Source: Phormidium tenue FACHB-886
GTDB lineage: Bacteria > Cyanobacteriota > Cyanobacteriia > Elainellales > Elainellaceae
DNA length: 64,000 nucleotides
Direction of reading: 5' to 3'
NCBI RefSeq assembly: GCF_014764505.1
Contig: NZ_JACXWX010000007.1
Span: 186,001-250,000, forward strand
In this document: positions 10,140 to 18,132 of the stretch, one piece after another
Position numbering within the stretch: the first letter of the stretch is position 1
How the letters are laid out: each line of letters begins with the position of its first letter
The notes under the pieces: model-generated
Database searches by the model: none
Seen by the model: only the letters and a program-made list of their open reading frames with translations
Told to the model about the DNA's origin: nothing
Program-made: the position numbers and the translations under genes

Positions 10140-10919
10140 TTAGATGTACCGCGTTAGCTGCACCCGATAGCGATCTTTTTTAGTCACCATCACTTCGCCA
10201 ATTTCCAAGCGTCCTTTACCGCGAATTGCTACCAGATCGCCTGACTTTAGCTGATAGCTCGCCTGCGTCACTTCCTTCCAGTTAACCCGCACATCGCCCG
10301 TGCTGATCAGGTCTGTCATCTTGCTGCGCGACATACCAAACCCCGCCGATGCGACCGCATCCAGCCGCATCGAGGCTTCCACGGTCGTCAGCTCTTTTTT
10401 CTTTGGCTCTCGAATCTTCAATTCACTCAGGTCAAGGCGGCGCGTCTTCACAGGAACCGATCGCACCTGCGTTAAGCTCATCTCCAGAAACTCAACCAGC
10501 TCTGGAACGACGATCGCCTGTGCCCCCCGTTCTCCTAGCACAATAATGTCGCCCACTTTTTCCCGCACAATACCCGTACCCAAAAGCGCCCCCAAAAAGT
10601 CGCGGTGTGTGGCAGGGTCAAACAAAAAATTGCCGGAAATATCGAGGGCAGCAATTCCCACCTGTGAAGATTCGATCGGCAGCTCAGAGCGGGCGATCGC
10701 CACTCGCTGCCGCTCTGCTTGCGGATAGCCACCCCACGGTAAATACACAATGTCGGTCAGCCGGCTAAACATCTGCTGCACACCCACTAGCTCCGGCGGC
10801 GACAAAAAATCGGTGCAGACGACTTCCCAAGTTTTAATTGCCTGCTCAGCTTGGTCGATCACCCGTGCAGCCGTGTCTCGCTCTTCAATTCCCTTTAGCA
10901 AATCCTCGCGTGGCAGCAT
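10140..10919 (-). CDS. Photosystem II S4 domain protein (YlmH-like RNA-binding protein)
   Basis: 259 aa. The middle shows the YlmH pattern ALLGTGIVREKVGDI, and the C-terminal 70 residues form an S4 RNA-binding domain: ASMRLDAVASAGFGMSRSKM, then VRVNWKEV and LKSGDLVAIRGKGRLEI. In cyanobacteria this product is named 'photosystem II S4 domain protein' because of a report of PSII-related phenotypes; its RNA target is unknown. It is a single gene with a divergent neighbour (the AMIN amidase), and its start ATG at 10919 is supported by the conserved MLPREDLLKG opening. Confidence 0.9.
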   Translation of the reverse strand: MLPREDLLKGIEERDTAARVIDQAEQAIKTWEVVCTDFLSPPELVGVQQMFSRLTDIVYLPWGGYPQAERQRVAIARSELPIESSQVGIAALDISGNFLFDPATHRDFLGALLGTGIVREKVGDIIVLGERGAQAIVVPELVEFLEMSLTQVRSVPVKTRRLDLSELKIREPKKKELTTVEASMRLDAVASAGFGMSRSKMTDLISTGDVRVNWKEVTQASYQLKSGDLVAIRGKGRLEIGEVMVTKKDRYRVQLTRYI

Positions 10920-11121
10920 GATCCTCCCAATTCAATGAACGAAGGGGGCAGGCAAGCCCACCCCCTCCACATCCCATTTTAACGCCGACTCCATCTTCTA
11001 CAAATCTTCATCTGAACCTAGTGACAGGTTTCTCTAGATATGCCAACCTATGGCGAGTATCTAAACTTCTAGCGCTATTTATAGCGTTGAGGGCACTAGC
11101 TGTTGCAAAAGGGGAAATACC

Positions 11122-13329
11122 TTGAAGAGCCATTGCTTAAAGCACTCTAGATGGGTAATTGGTGGATGGGCGATCGGGTTGTTGAGTTTGTGCTGGGCTA
11201 CAGCACCAGCAGAGGCGGGGCAGCTCTCGACTTGGCGATTTGATGCGGGTGCAAATCGGCTAGAGTTCAATACAAATGAAGATGTTCAGCCCCGCGCGCA
11301 ACTCGTTGCCGATCCAACTCGCTTGGTGATCGATCTACCCGGAACAACCGTCGGGCAAGTGCCAGCGAGTCAAGCGATCGGGCAAGCAGTGCAGCAGATT
11401 CGCGTTACCCAGTTAAATTCCCAAACAACCCGGATTGTGGTGCAGCTAGCTCCGGGATACACGATTGACCCTAAGCAGGTACGCTTTCGTGGCATTTCTC
11501 CTACTCAATGGACTGTGCAACTCCCAGAACCACAGGCTACCACTGCGGCCGCTTCCCCTGCGTCCCCGGCAGCTCAAGCGACACGCAGCTCTGCGTCCAG
11601 TTCTTCCAGTCTTGCTCGTTCTGCCCCCAGCGCTGCTCCCTCAGTCCGCTCTACACCTGCCCCAGCCGCAAATCAAACTGCAAACCAAGCTGCAAACACA
11701 CCGACGCCGCCTGCCGATCCATCTCTGACTCAAATTGAGGGAGTGCGAGTCACTGCCGACGGGTTATTTATCCGCACTAGCGGCGCAAGACCTGAAGTGG
11801 AAGTGAAGCGGGGGCGGCGCGATCGAGAAACGATCACTGTCCAAGTTGATAAAGCGGCTTTGTCTCCGCAGCTAACTGAACAGAGCATTGCCGTTAATCA
11901 ATATGGCATCAGCACTTTAGAGCTGAGTCAATCGTCGGATCGATCCTCTGTTGAGATTACGCTGCACGTTGCCGAAGATAGCCCCGATTGGCAAGCCTAT
12001 GCCAGTGGGGCTGGAGGTATCGTTATGCTGCCCCAAGGCGGTATAAACGCTGTGGCTCGCCTCACACCACCTGCGGAAACTCCCCCCGAAACCCGCCCCA
12101 CTCAAGCTCGTCCTGCTGAAGCTCGTTCTGCTGAGACCCCTTCTACTGAAGCTCGCCCCACTCAAACTCGCCCCACTCAAACTCGCCCCACTCAAACTCG
12201 CCCCGCTGAGACCCCTTCTGCTGAAGCTCGTCCCACTCAAACTCGTCCTGCTGAAACCCCTTCTGCTGAAGCTCGTCCTCCGGCTGCTCCTCGCTCCTCG
12301 TCCAGTGCTTCTCGCCCTGCTCCCAGCGCTCTTAACTCATCTTTGTCCTCTACCGCATCAGGAGAAATTGCGACCATCGCAGGGGTAGAACTTAACCCCG
12401 CTAGCAATCAACTACTAATTCGCAGCGATCGTCCGGTTGCCCATAGTGGACGCTGGCAAAGCGGGATGTACCAGATTACACTGTCCCCGGCTCGGCTAGC
12501 GGATAACGTCACTGGCTCTCAGATTGGAGGAGCAGATAGTCCTGTTCTGCGTGTGCGGCTACGGCAGCAAACGGAAGAAACTGTTGTGGTTTCAGTGCAG
12601 CCTGCGGCAGGGGTACGGTTTGGCAGCTTGAATTTGGTGAGCCCACAGCTCTTGGCGCTGGAAGTGCAGCGACCGCAGCCCACTGCATCAGCCAATACAG
12701 CTTCTACTGCGCCACCCGCTGCTGCCCCTACCGATCGTCTCCCATCGGTTACACTGCCCAACGTTGAAAGCGGGCGTTTGGTCGTGGTCATCGATCCAGG
12801 GCATGGTGGCTCTGATCCGGGAGCCGTAGGAATCAATGGAATTCAGGAAAAGCAAATCGTGCTGGCAATTGCTCAGCAGGTAGTAGCCTACTTAGAGCAG
12901 CAAGGTGTTCAGACGGTTTTGACTCGCAGTGACGATCGAGACGTGGAGCTAGAACCCCGAGTTCAGATGGCAGAACAGGTTCGCGCTAGTTTGTTTGTCA
13001 GTATTCACGCAAATGCCATCAGTATGGATCGCCCAGAAGTAAACGGGGTTGAAACATACTTTTATTCCAGCGGCGAACAAATGGCACAGGTAATCCAGGA
13101 CAGCCTTGTACAGGGTACAGGCATGAATGACAAAGGCGTTCGCTCCGCTCGGTTTTATGTTCTCCGTCGTACTTCCATGCCTGCTGTGCTGATTGAAACT
13201 GGATTCGTCACAGGCAGCGAAGACGCACCTCGTCTTGCCGATGCTGGCTTTCAGTCTCAGATGGCAAGGGCGATCGCTCAAGGAATATTGCGCTATGTTC
13301 AACAGAACTCAGCGGCGTTGAATCGATAA
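11122..13329 (+). CDS. N-acetylmuramoyl-L-alanine amidase with AMIN domains (AmiC type)
   Basis: 735 aa periplasmic peptidoglycan amidase. Residues 1-33 form a Sec signal peptide ending APAEA. Three AMIN-like segments follow (about 35-140, 205-310 and 413-520), joined by Ala/Ser/Pro-rich linkers; the linker at about 322-390 carries tandem TQTRP repeats. The Amidase_3 zinc domain covers about 550-730: IDPGHGGSDPG (His ligand), QEKQ (Glu ligand), SIHANA (His ligand) and LIETGFV (catalytic Glu). It starts at TTG 11122 with AGGGG 8 nt upstream. It probably splits septal peptidoglycan and may affect cell-cell communication in filamentous relatives. A second amidase lies at 47071-48903. Confidence 0.94.
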   Translation: MKSHCLKHSRWVIGGWAIGLLSLCWATAPAEAGQLSTWRFDAGANRLEFNTNEDVQPRAQLVADPTRLVIDLPGTTVGQVPASQAIGQAVQQIRVTQLNSQTTRIVVQLAPGYTIDPKQVRFRGISPTQWTVQLPEPQATTAAASPASPAAQATRSSASSSSSLARSAPSAAPSVRSTPAPAANQTANQAANTPTPPADPSLTQIEGVRVTADGLFIRTSGARPEVEVKRGRRDRETITVQVDKAALSPQLTEQSIAVNQYGISTLELSQSSDRSSVEITLHVAEDSPDWQAYASGAGGIVMLPQGGINAVARLTPPAETPPETRPTQARPAEARSAETPSTEARPTQTRPTQTRPTQTRPAETPSAEARPTQTRPAETPSAEARPPAAPRSSSSASRPAPSALNSSLSSTASGEIATIAGVELNPASNQLLIRSDRPVAHSGRWQSGMYQITLSPARLADNVTGSQIGGADSPVLRVRLRQQTEETVVVSVQPAAGVRFGSLNLVSPQLLALEVQRPQPTASANTASTAPPAAAPTDRLPSVTLPNVESGRLVVVIDPGHGGSDPGAVGINGIQEKQIVLAIAQQVVAYLEQQGVQTVLTRSDDRDVELEPRVQMAEQVRASLFVSIHANAISMDRPEVNGVETYFYSSGEQMAQVIQDSLVQGTGMNDKGVRSARFYVLRRTSMPAVLIETGFVTGSEDAPRLADAGFQSQMARAIAQGILRYVQQNSAALNR
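12160..12204 (+). repeat. 15-bp tandem repeat inside the amidase linker
   Basis: Three perfect copies of ACTCAAACTCGCCCC (encoding TQTRP) sit in the Pro/Ala/Thr-rich linker between the second and third AMIN segments, flanked by degenerate units GAAGCTCGTCC and GAGACCCCTTCT over about 12090-12290. All keep the reading frame. Confidence 0.9.
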
Positions 13330-14155
13330 TTTTTGAGAGGATGTTTGAAAAGCTGCTGGATTAAGTAGATCTAGCCTGGTATTAAGTAGATCTAGTTAAG
13401 AGTAAAAGGCAGAGAAGGCTTGTCTAAATGCTGCTGCTGGCGTTAGCTCATTTAAAGCAGTTTCTATTTAATAGGTAGACAACAAATTATTTTTTGAAAG
13501 CCAGGAAAACTAGCTTTCAAAAAATAATCTAATTTTGCCTGAGCGTAATAATGCTGTAAATCGAGGATGGGTTTTCCAGAGCCTGGTGCTTGCTCTTATG
13601 AATCAACATGTGAATCAACACAGGTCTAGAGCATTACCCCTGCTGATTATCTGACCCAGCTAGCTCACATTGTTATTGCCGAGTTATTGCCGATAAAAAC
13701 TTATTCGGCCATGCAGAATTCATTTAGCTGCGGTTAATACAAAACCCTAAAGGGTAACCTGTATTATGACTGGTAAAACTAAAAACTTTGAAGTAGTCTG
13801 TAAAGAGTCAGCAAATTGTTCTGAAAGCCTCTCCACTTTAGGGAGCATATTCGTTCGAGTCTTGTGTTCTTTGAGTTTCCGTATTTCAGAGTAATCAGTT
13901 GAGTCGGCTCGGTTTCTACCATTCAATTTCTCTGCTCAAGCGGTTTTCTGGTTAGAGCTGCTTGCAGAGGTTTCGACAGGAGTGCGTCAGCTTTTTTGTG
14001 AGATAGCTTTTTGCGAGATGGGTTTGCAGTTCCACAAAAAGTTGAGGAAACAAAAGGGGACGCGCACCCGTCTATAGGCTGATTAATCGGGGTGTCTACC
14101 ACATGCAGGGTGCCTAGGACGGTTTTAGGGCAAGCTGTTTGATGAGGTAGGTGCT
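13330..14155. other. 826-bp intergenic gap with several repeats, no recognised gene
   Basis: No convincing coding frame or RNA gene was seen. It contains GGATGTTTGAAAAG near 13338 (also found in altered form at 51233), a 15-bp direct repeat ATTAAGTAGATCTAG at 13360-13374 and 13381-13395, an inverted repeat at 13486-13528, and a tandem AGCTTTTT-GAGAT repeat at 13989-14019. The last 300 bp probably include the promoter and leader of the pentapeptide gene at 14156. Confidence 0.6.
13486..13528. repeat. Perfect inverted repeat, A/T-rich hairpin
   Basis: The 16-bp arm ATTATTTTTTGAAAGC (13486-13501) is exactly complementary to 13513-13528, with an 11-nt loop. It can act as a terminator-like hairpin for the amidase gene, but the same arm core recurs at 51286-51336, so it looks like a member of a dispersed repeat family. 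Confidence 0.85.
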
Positions 14156-15088
14156 ATGAAGAATACTCGGAAAGACGAAGTTGTTTGGCTTTACGAATTA
14201 GGCGAGAGAAATTTCAAAAGGCAAAACCTGAGAGGCAAGTGCTTCAGAGGGGAGGATTTGTCAGGCGTAGATTTCAGCGGCTCTGATATTCGAGGAGCCG
14301 ATTTTACAAACGCGCTGCTTAAAGGAGCCAATTTCGTAAATGTGACGGCCGGGCTGCAGAAGCGCCAGGCGATGATCCTCTTAGGTGTTTTATTTTTAAT
14401 TGCCATTTTGCTAGGGGCAGCGGCAGGATATATAGGAGCATTCGCTGAGGTTAGATTCTTTGCGGTTCATCAAGCCGGACGTGGTTCTTATGCCTGGATC
14501 ACGCCGATTATGATCGCCGGATTTGCCTTTGTTGCCCTGACTCGGCGTATGTCAGTGGCATTTGGGATGTTTGGACTTGTTTTTCTAGTTGCAACGGCAT
14601 CGGCTGTGGCAAGTACTGCAGCAGTTCCTTTGGCAGGTGGCGTCGCTGCTGTGATTGCAGTCAATGCGCTTGTGACGGCTGCCACGGCTGCTGTGAGTGC
14701 GTTAATGGTAGCAGCCGTGCTGGCATTTAGAATCACTGTTGCGTTGCTAATTGCTGCAACTTTTGTGGCATCGTTTGTGTTAGTGATCGTCTTAACAGAA
14801 GCATTTGCCCCAACTAGCAGCATTAATTCTGCAATTACCGTCGCATCGATCGTGTTGCCGCTTACGGCTTACATTGGCTGGCGCACCCTCAAGGGCAAGC
14901 GCAAAGATACTGTGACTTGGACAGTTGCCCACTACCTGGCAACCAAATGGGGAACTAGCTTCCGAGGGGCTGATTTGACCAACGCCGACTTTAGCCGAGC
15001 TGTTCTACAGAGTACAGACTTCAGCAGAGCCACTGTGACCAACACCTCCTGGGATAGATGCGTCTGGTCAGGAAACTCGCTGGACTAG
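14156..15088 (+). CDS. Pentapeptide-repeat membrane protein with split repeat blocks
   Basis: 310 aa. An N-terminal pentapeptide block (about residues 19-62: NLRGK CFRGE DLSGV DFSGS DIRGA DFTNA) is followed by a long membrane region of about five to six Ala/Val-rich segments (about 70-250), then a second short pentapeptide block near 271-300 (FRGADLTNADFSRA). Both blocks would be on the same side of the membrane if the segment number is even. The function is unknown. Hairpin-rich gaps flank the gene on both sides. The GGTAGGTGCT just before the ATG gives a weak ribosome site. Confidence 0.85.
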   Translation: MKNTRKDEVVWLYELGERNFKRQNLRGKCFRGEDLSGVDFSGSDIRGADFTNALLKGANFVNVTAGLQKRQAMILLGVLFLIAILLGAAAGYIGAFAEVRFFAVHQAGRGSYAWITPIMIAGFAFVALTRRMSVAFGMFGLVFLVATASAVASTAAVPLAGGVAAVIAVNALVTAATAAVSALMVAAVLAFRITVALLIAATFVASFVLVIVLTEAFAPTSSINSAITVASIVLPLTAYIGWRTLKGKRKDTVTWTVAHYLATKWGTSFRGADLTNADFSRAVLQSTDFSRATVTNTSWDRCVWSGNSLD

Positions 15089-15151
15089 CGCTTAAGTAGC
15101 TTCTCTCTTCGATCGCATCTCCATCTACCTATTTTGCTTTTAGCTGGTTAT

Positions 15152-15238
15152 GGGTAACCGGCAATAGGGAATACGTTTAGACAATGACAGTTACTCAGCC
15201 ATCCCTTGCTCATTTCCCATTCCCATTGCCGGTCACCC
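15152..15238. repeat. Long imperfect inverted repeat
   Basis: GGGTAACCGGCAATAGGGAAT at 15152-15172 pairs with ATTCCCATTGCCGGTCACCC at 15219-15238, leaving a 46-nt loop. It starts 64 bp after the pentapeptide gene and may end its transcript, or may be a small mobile palindrome. Confidence 0.75.
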
Positions 15239-15264
15239 AATTCACTACTCACAAACAGCAAGCA

Positions 15265-15312
15265 AGAACTGCTTAATGGTTAGAGAGTTCTCATTAACCG
15301 TTAAGCAGTTCT
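15265..15312. repeat. 18-bp-arm hairpin
   Basis: AGAACTGCTTAATGGTTA (15265-15282) pairs with 15295-15312 with one mismatch and a 12-nt loop. There is no T-run after it, so it is not a typical terminator. Confidence 0.8.
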
Positions 15313-15645
15313 CATATCCTGGATAACATTCAGCGGGCAATAAGCTTTATATGGGCTACAAGATAGCCGCGTTCCAATGTTTCTGAGTGAATTTGCTTTT
15401 TAGAGCGTAGGATTAACCAGCGGCTACCTACTGAGATTAGAACATTGAAGGGGTTGGATTAAGAACGGAATAGCCTCTTGAAGTCGCAGTTGCCGGAGTA
15501 ATTTCCGTTTGGTGCTTTCATAAGCTAACGGCACAAAGGTAACGCTGGTGTTGAGTGCATGCGGGTAGGCTACGTCTGCCAAAAAACTCGTTCTAGAGTA
15601 AACAGGCTCTTATGTATAGCGCTAGCGTATACGCTAGGACTGGTC

Positions 15646-15688
15646 TTTTTGTGTAAAAGCCTTGCTAAGCGGGACTTTTACACAAAAA
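15646..15688. terminator. Hairpin with T-rich and A-rich flanks, downstream of ychF
   Basis: TTTTTGTGTAAAAGCC (15646-15661) pairs with GGACTTTTACACAAAAA (15672-15688) with a single unpaired base. Read on the minus strand it lies 62 bp past the ychF stop and ends in T5, so it may terminate ychF. Confidence 0.6.
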
Positions 15689-15749
15689 TATTTTAATTGA
15701 GGCACGTAGCGCCATATTGAGATGGCAACACAAGCAGCGATCTGCACCT

Positions 15750-16841
15750 CTACACGTTAAACCGGAACAGCATCACGTCTCCTTCCTGCACGGTATATTC
15801 TTTGCCTTCACTGCGAACCAAGCCTTTTTCTTTGGCAGCCACCATCGAGCCTGTAGTCACTAAATCCTGATAGGCAACCGTTTCTGCCCGGATGAAACCG
15901 CGCTCAAAATCGGAGTGAATAACGCCTGCTGCCTGCGGAGCCAACATTCCAGCGCGGATCGTCCATGCGCGAGTTTCTTTGGGTCCGGTGGTGAAATAGG
16001 TGCGAAGACCCAATAGCTCGTATGTGGCGCGAATCAGCGATTTAAGTCCGCCTTCCTCCACGCCCAGCGACTCCAAAAATTCTGCCTGGTCTTCCGGTGG
16101 CAGATCGATCAGCTCTGCCTCAACCTGAGCAGAAACGATTACAACTTGAGCGTTCTCAGAGACGGCGATCGCCCTCACCTGTTCCACCCACTCGTTCCCA
16201 GTTGCCAGGTCGTCTTCAGAGACGTTTGCCGCGTAAATTACTGGCTTGCGCGTCAGCAGTCCCAGCGGCTTAATTAGCAGCTCCTCTTCTTCGTTAAGCG
16301 ATACCTGACGCGCTGGCTTGCCTTCGTTCAACACGGCAGCAATACTTTCCAGCGCCGTCATTTCAACCTGTGCCTCTTTGCTGGTGCGGGTTAGCTTGCG
16401 GGTGCGATCGATCCGCCGCTCCAGCTGACTCAAATCTGCCAAAACTAGCTCTAGGTTGATGATTTCAATATCACGAGCCGGATCGATCGACCCTGCCACA
16501 TGGATAATGTCGTCGTTCTCGAAGCAGCGCACCACATGCACGATCGCATCGACCTCGCGGATATTGGCGAGAAACTGGTTGCCTAAGCCTTCGCCCTGGC
16601 TGGCTCCCTTCACCAAGCCAGCAATATCCACAAACTCTACCCGTGCCGGCACCGTTTCTGCCGAATCAGAAATTTTTGTCAGCACTCCCAGCCGCTCATC
16701 AGGGACAGCAACCACGCCAACATTCGGTTCGATCGTACAAAACGGAAAATTTGCCGCCTGCGCTTTGGCATTGGCAACAACAGCGTTAAACAAAGTCGAT
16801 TTGCCGACGTTCGGCAATCCAACAATCCCGGCTCTCAGCAT
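15750..16841 (-). CDS. ychF: Redox-regulated ATPase YchF (Obg-like)
   Basis: 363 aa, the full YchF length. The G1 loop GLPNVGKSTLFNAV is at about residues 8-21, DIAGLVKGASQGEGLGNQFL carries the switch II region near 72-91, and the C-terminal TGS domain (about 280-363: FTTGPKETRAWTIRAG, FIRAETV, VQEGDVMLFRFNV) is intact. YchF prefers ATP, binds ribosomes and affects stress tolerance. It stands alone between a hairpin-rich gap and marC, which is transcribed in the same direction 88 bp upstream. Confidence 0.97.
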   Translation of the reverse strand: MLRAGIVGLPNVGKSTLFNAVVANAKAQAANFPFCTIEPNVGVVAVPDERLGVLTKISDSAETVPARVEFVDIAGLVKGASQGEGLGNQFLANIREVDAIVHVVRCFENDDIIHVAGSIDPARDIEIINLELVLADLSQLERRIDRTRKLTRTSKEAQVEMTALESIAAVLNEGKPARQVSLNEEEELLIKPLGLLTRKPVIYAANVSEDDLATGNEWVEQVRAIAVSENAQVVIVSAQVEAELIDLPPEDQAEFLESLGVEEGGLKSLIRATYELLGLRTYFTTGPKETRAWTIRAGMLAPQAAGVIHSDFERGFIRAETVAYQDLVTTGSMVAAKEKGLVRSEGKEYTVQEGDVMLFRFNV

Positions 16842-16928
16842 GGCGATCGGAGTAACAAAACATTAATAATTCTAGGGTATTTGAAGCCGGTGCTGTGTAG
16901 CGTGAGGGCGCTCGTCTGCGTGCTTCTT

Positions 16929-17555
16929 CTAACTTAAAAACAACGCGCGGATGCCAGCACTGCCAATTTCCACTGCCAAAGCTGCCAGCAGAAAGCCCAG
17001 TAGCTTAGTAGCGATCAGAGCACCCTCTTGCCCGATCCAGTCGGCAACTCGGTTGGCTTGGCGAAAGATCAGCCAGCTTACAACCATTGCACCCAAAATG
17101 CCAGCCGCTACGCTGAGATGGGCTGTGGGTGACTCCGAAACCAGCAGCATTACCGTGGTGAGTGTTCCCGGCCCAGCCAGCAGCGGCAGCGCTAACGGGG
17201 TGATGGCGACATCCCGACCCTGCTCAGTAATTGGCTCGTCCAGCTCGCCGCGCAGCATGTCCAGGGCAATCAGCAGCAGCAGCAAGCCGCCTGCAATCTG
17301 CAGAGAGCCGATGCTAATCTCCAGATAATCTAGAATGGGTTGCCCGATGTAAGAGAACACCAGCAGCACCGAGGTAGCAACTAGCGTGGCTCGATCGACC
17401 ACGCGATTCCGCTGCTCCAACTCCATCCCCTTGGTCAGCGCCAGCAGAACGGGTGCATTGCCGAGCGCATCTGCCAGCACAAAGACCGCAATGAAAGCGC
17501 GAGTCAGGATGGAGGTGTCAACAATATCCATCAGATGAAGGAATGGGGCAAGCAA
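16929..17555 (-). CDS. MarC family integral membrane protein
   Basis: 208 aa with about six hydrophobic helices. Features of the MarC/UPF0056 family are seen: an early FVLADALGNAPVLLALTKGM (normally DPxGxxPxFLxLT), then ITPLALPLLAGPGTLTTVMLL in the second half. Function is unknown; the old link to multiple antibiotic resistance was withdrawn. The TTG at 17555 gives the longest form, while ATG at 17531 (MDIVDTSIL) is an equally possible start with no better ribosome site. ychF lies downstream on the same strand. Confidence 0.9.
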   Translation of the reverse strand: MLAPFLHLMDIVDTSILTRAFIAVFVLADALGNAPVLLALTKGMELEQRNRVVDRATLVATSVLLVFSYIGQPILDYLEISIGSLQIAGGLLLLLIALDMLRGELDEPITEQGRDVAITPLALPLLAGPGTLTTVMLLVSESPTAHLSVAAGILGAMVVSWLIFRQANRVADWIGQEGALIATKLLGFLLAALAVEIGSAGIRALFLS

Positions 17556-17843
17556 TTTCTCTTTACCTTATCGTGAATTGTGTAAAATTCTGTGTCCGTT
17601 CGATCGCTCTGTCAATTTTTTGCTTCGGCTTCTCAGATTTGCAAAGCTAGCGACAACACCTAGAGGCGAAAACCGTTTTCGCTCGGTCTCCGTATTTGCT
17701 ATGTTGGAGCGACCGAGAAGGTTACACTATGATACTCAATCGAAAGGTGATATAAATTTTTACAGCAGTTTAACAAAAACTTAACAAGCCTGTAGACTTA
17801 TCCAGATGAAAGAAGACCAGCGGGCAAAGGAGACAGTTTACCT

Positions 17844-18068
17844 ATGAGTTCTGAACAGATTAAGGCGAAAGCTTTAGCAGCCAGCATCATCACCCTATCG
17901 GCCTTTGGAACCTTAGCCCTGTTTGGCTGCGTTCCAGTGATCGCCAAAATTGGTTCCAATGCTCCCTTCTCGATTAGCAAGATTGAAGCCTTTTTGTTCC
18001 AGCAGGCTAATATGCCGCTGCCGTCTACCGAAGACAATGCAGCTTCTCGCAACGTGCAGTCTCAATAG
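17844..18068 (+). CDS. Small membrane or exported protein, unknown
   Basis: 74 aa. A good Shine-Dalgarno (AAAGGAGA) precedes the ATG, and a strong terminator follows 12 bp after the stop, so this is very likely a real short transcription unit. The protein has one hydrophobic stretch (about residues 9-34, LAASIITLSAFGTLALFGC) containing a Cys that could be a lipobox, then a short polar tail rich in Ser/Asn. I do not recognise the family. It may be a small lipoprotein or single-pass membrane peptide. Confidence 0.7.
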   Translation: MSSEQIKAKALAASIITLSAFGTLALFGCVPVIAKIGSNAPFSISKIEAFLFQQANMPLPSTEDNAASRNVQSQ

Positions 18069-18080
18069 CGTTCTCCTCCT

Positions 18081-18117
18081 CAAGTCAAAAAGCCCCCAAT
18101 GGGGGCTTTTTGACTTG
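18081..18117. terminator. Bidirectional intrinsic terminator between the small gene and tkt
   Basis: Perfect hairpin with 17-bp arms (CAAGTCAAAAAGCCCCC, 18081-18097, against 18101-18117) and an AAT loop. The T-rich side works for the plus gene and the A-rich side for tkt, whose stop is 16 bp away. Confidence 0.95.
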
Positions 18118-18132
18118 GCTTTCAAGGCACCC

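Noticed and set aside
12160-12204. Tandem repeats as a CRISPR array
   Set aside because: Adjacent 15-bp units without unique spacers, in a coding frame; no cas genes anywhere in the window.
11917-12240. Minus-strand frame rich in Gly/Ser repeats (GASLSGASLSG) inside the amidase
   Set aside because: It is the antisense of the TQTRP/AEAR tandem-repeat linker; the plus-strand protein has a signal peptide and a complete zinc domain.
13766-13897. A 43-codon frame MTGKTKNFEVVC...
   Set aside because: Too short, without a clear ribosome site, and with low-information sequence; kept only as part of the gap description.
14045-14150. GC-rich stretch before the pentapeptide gene as a riboswitch
   Set aside because: GACG...CGTC hairpins and repeated GGGTGnCTA words are present, but no glutamine, cobalamin or other riboswitch core could be matched.
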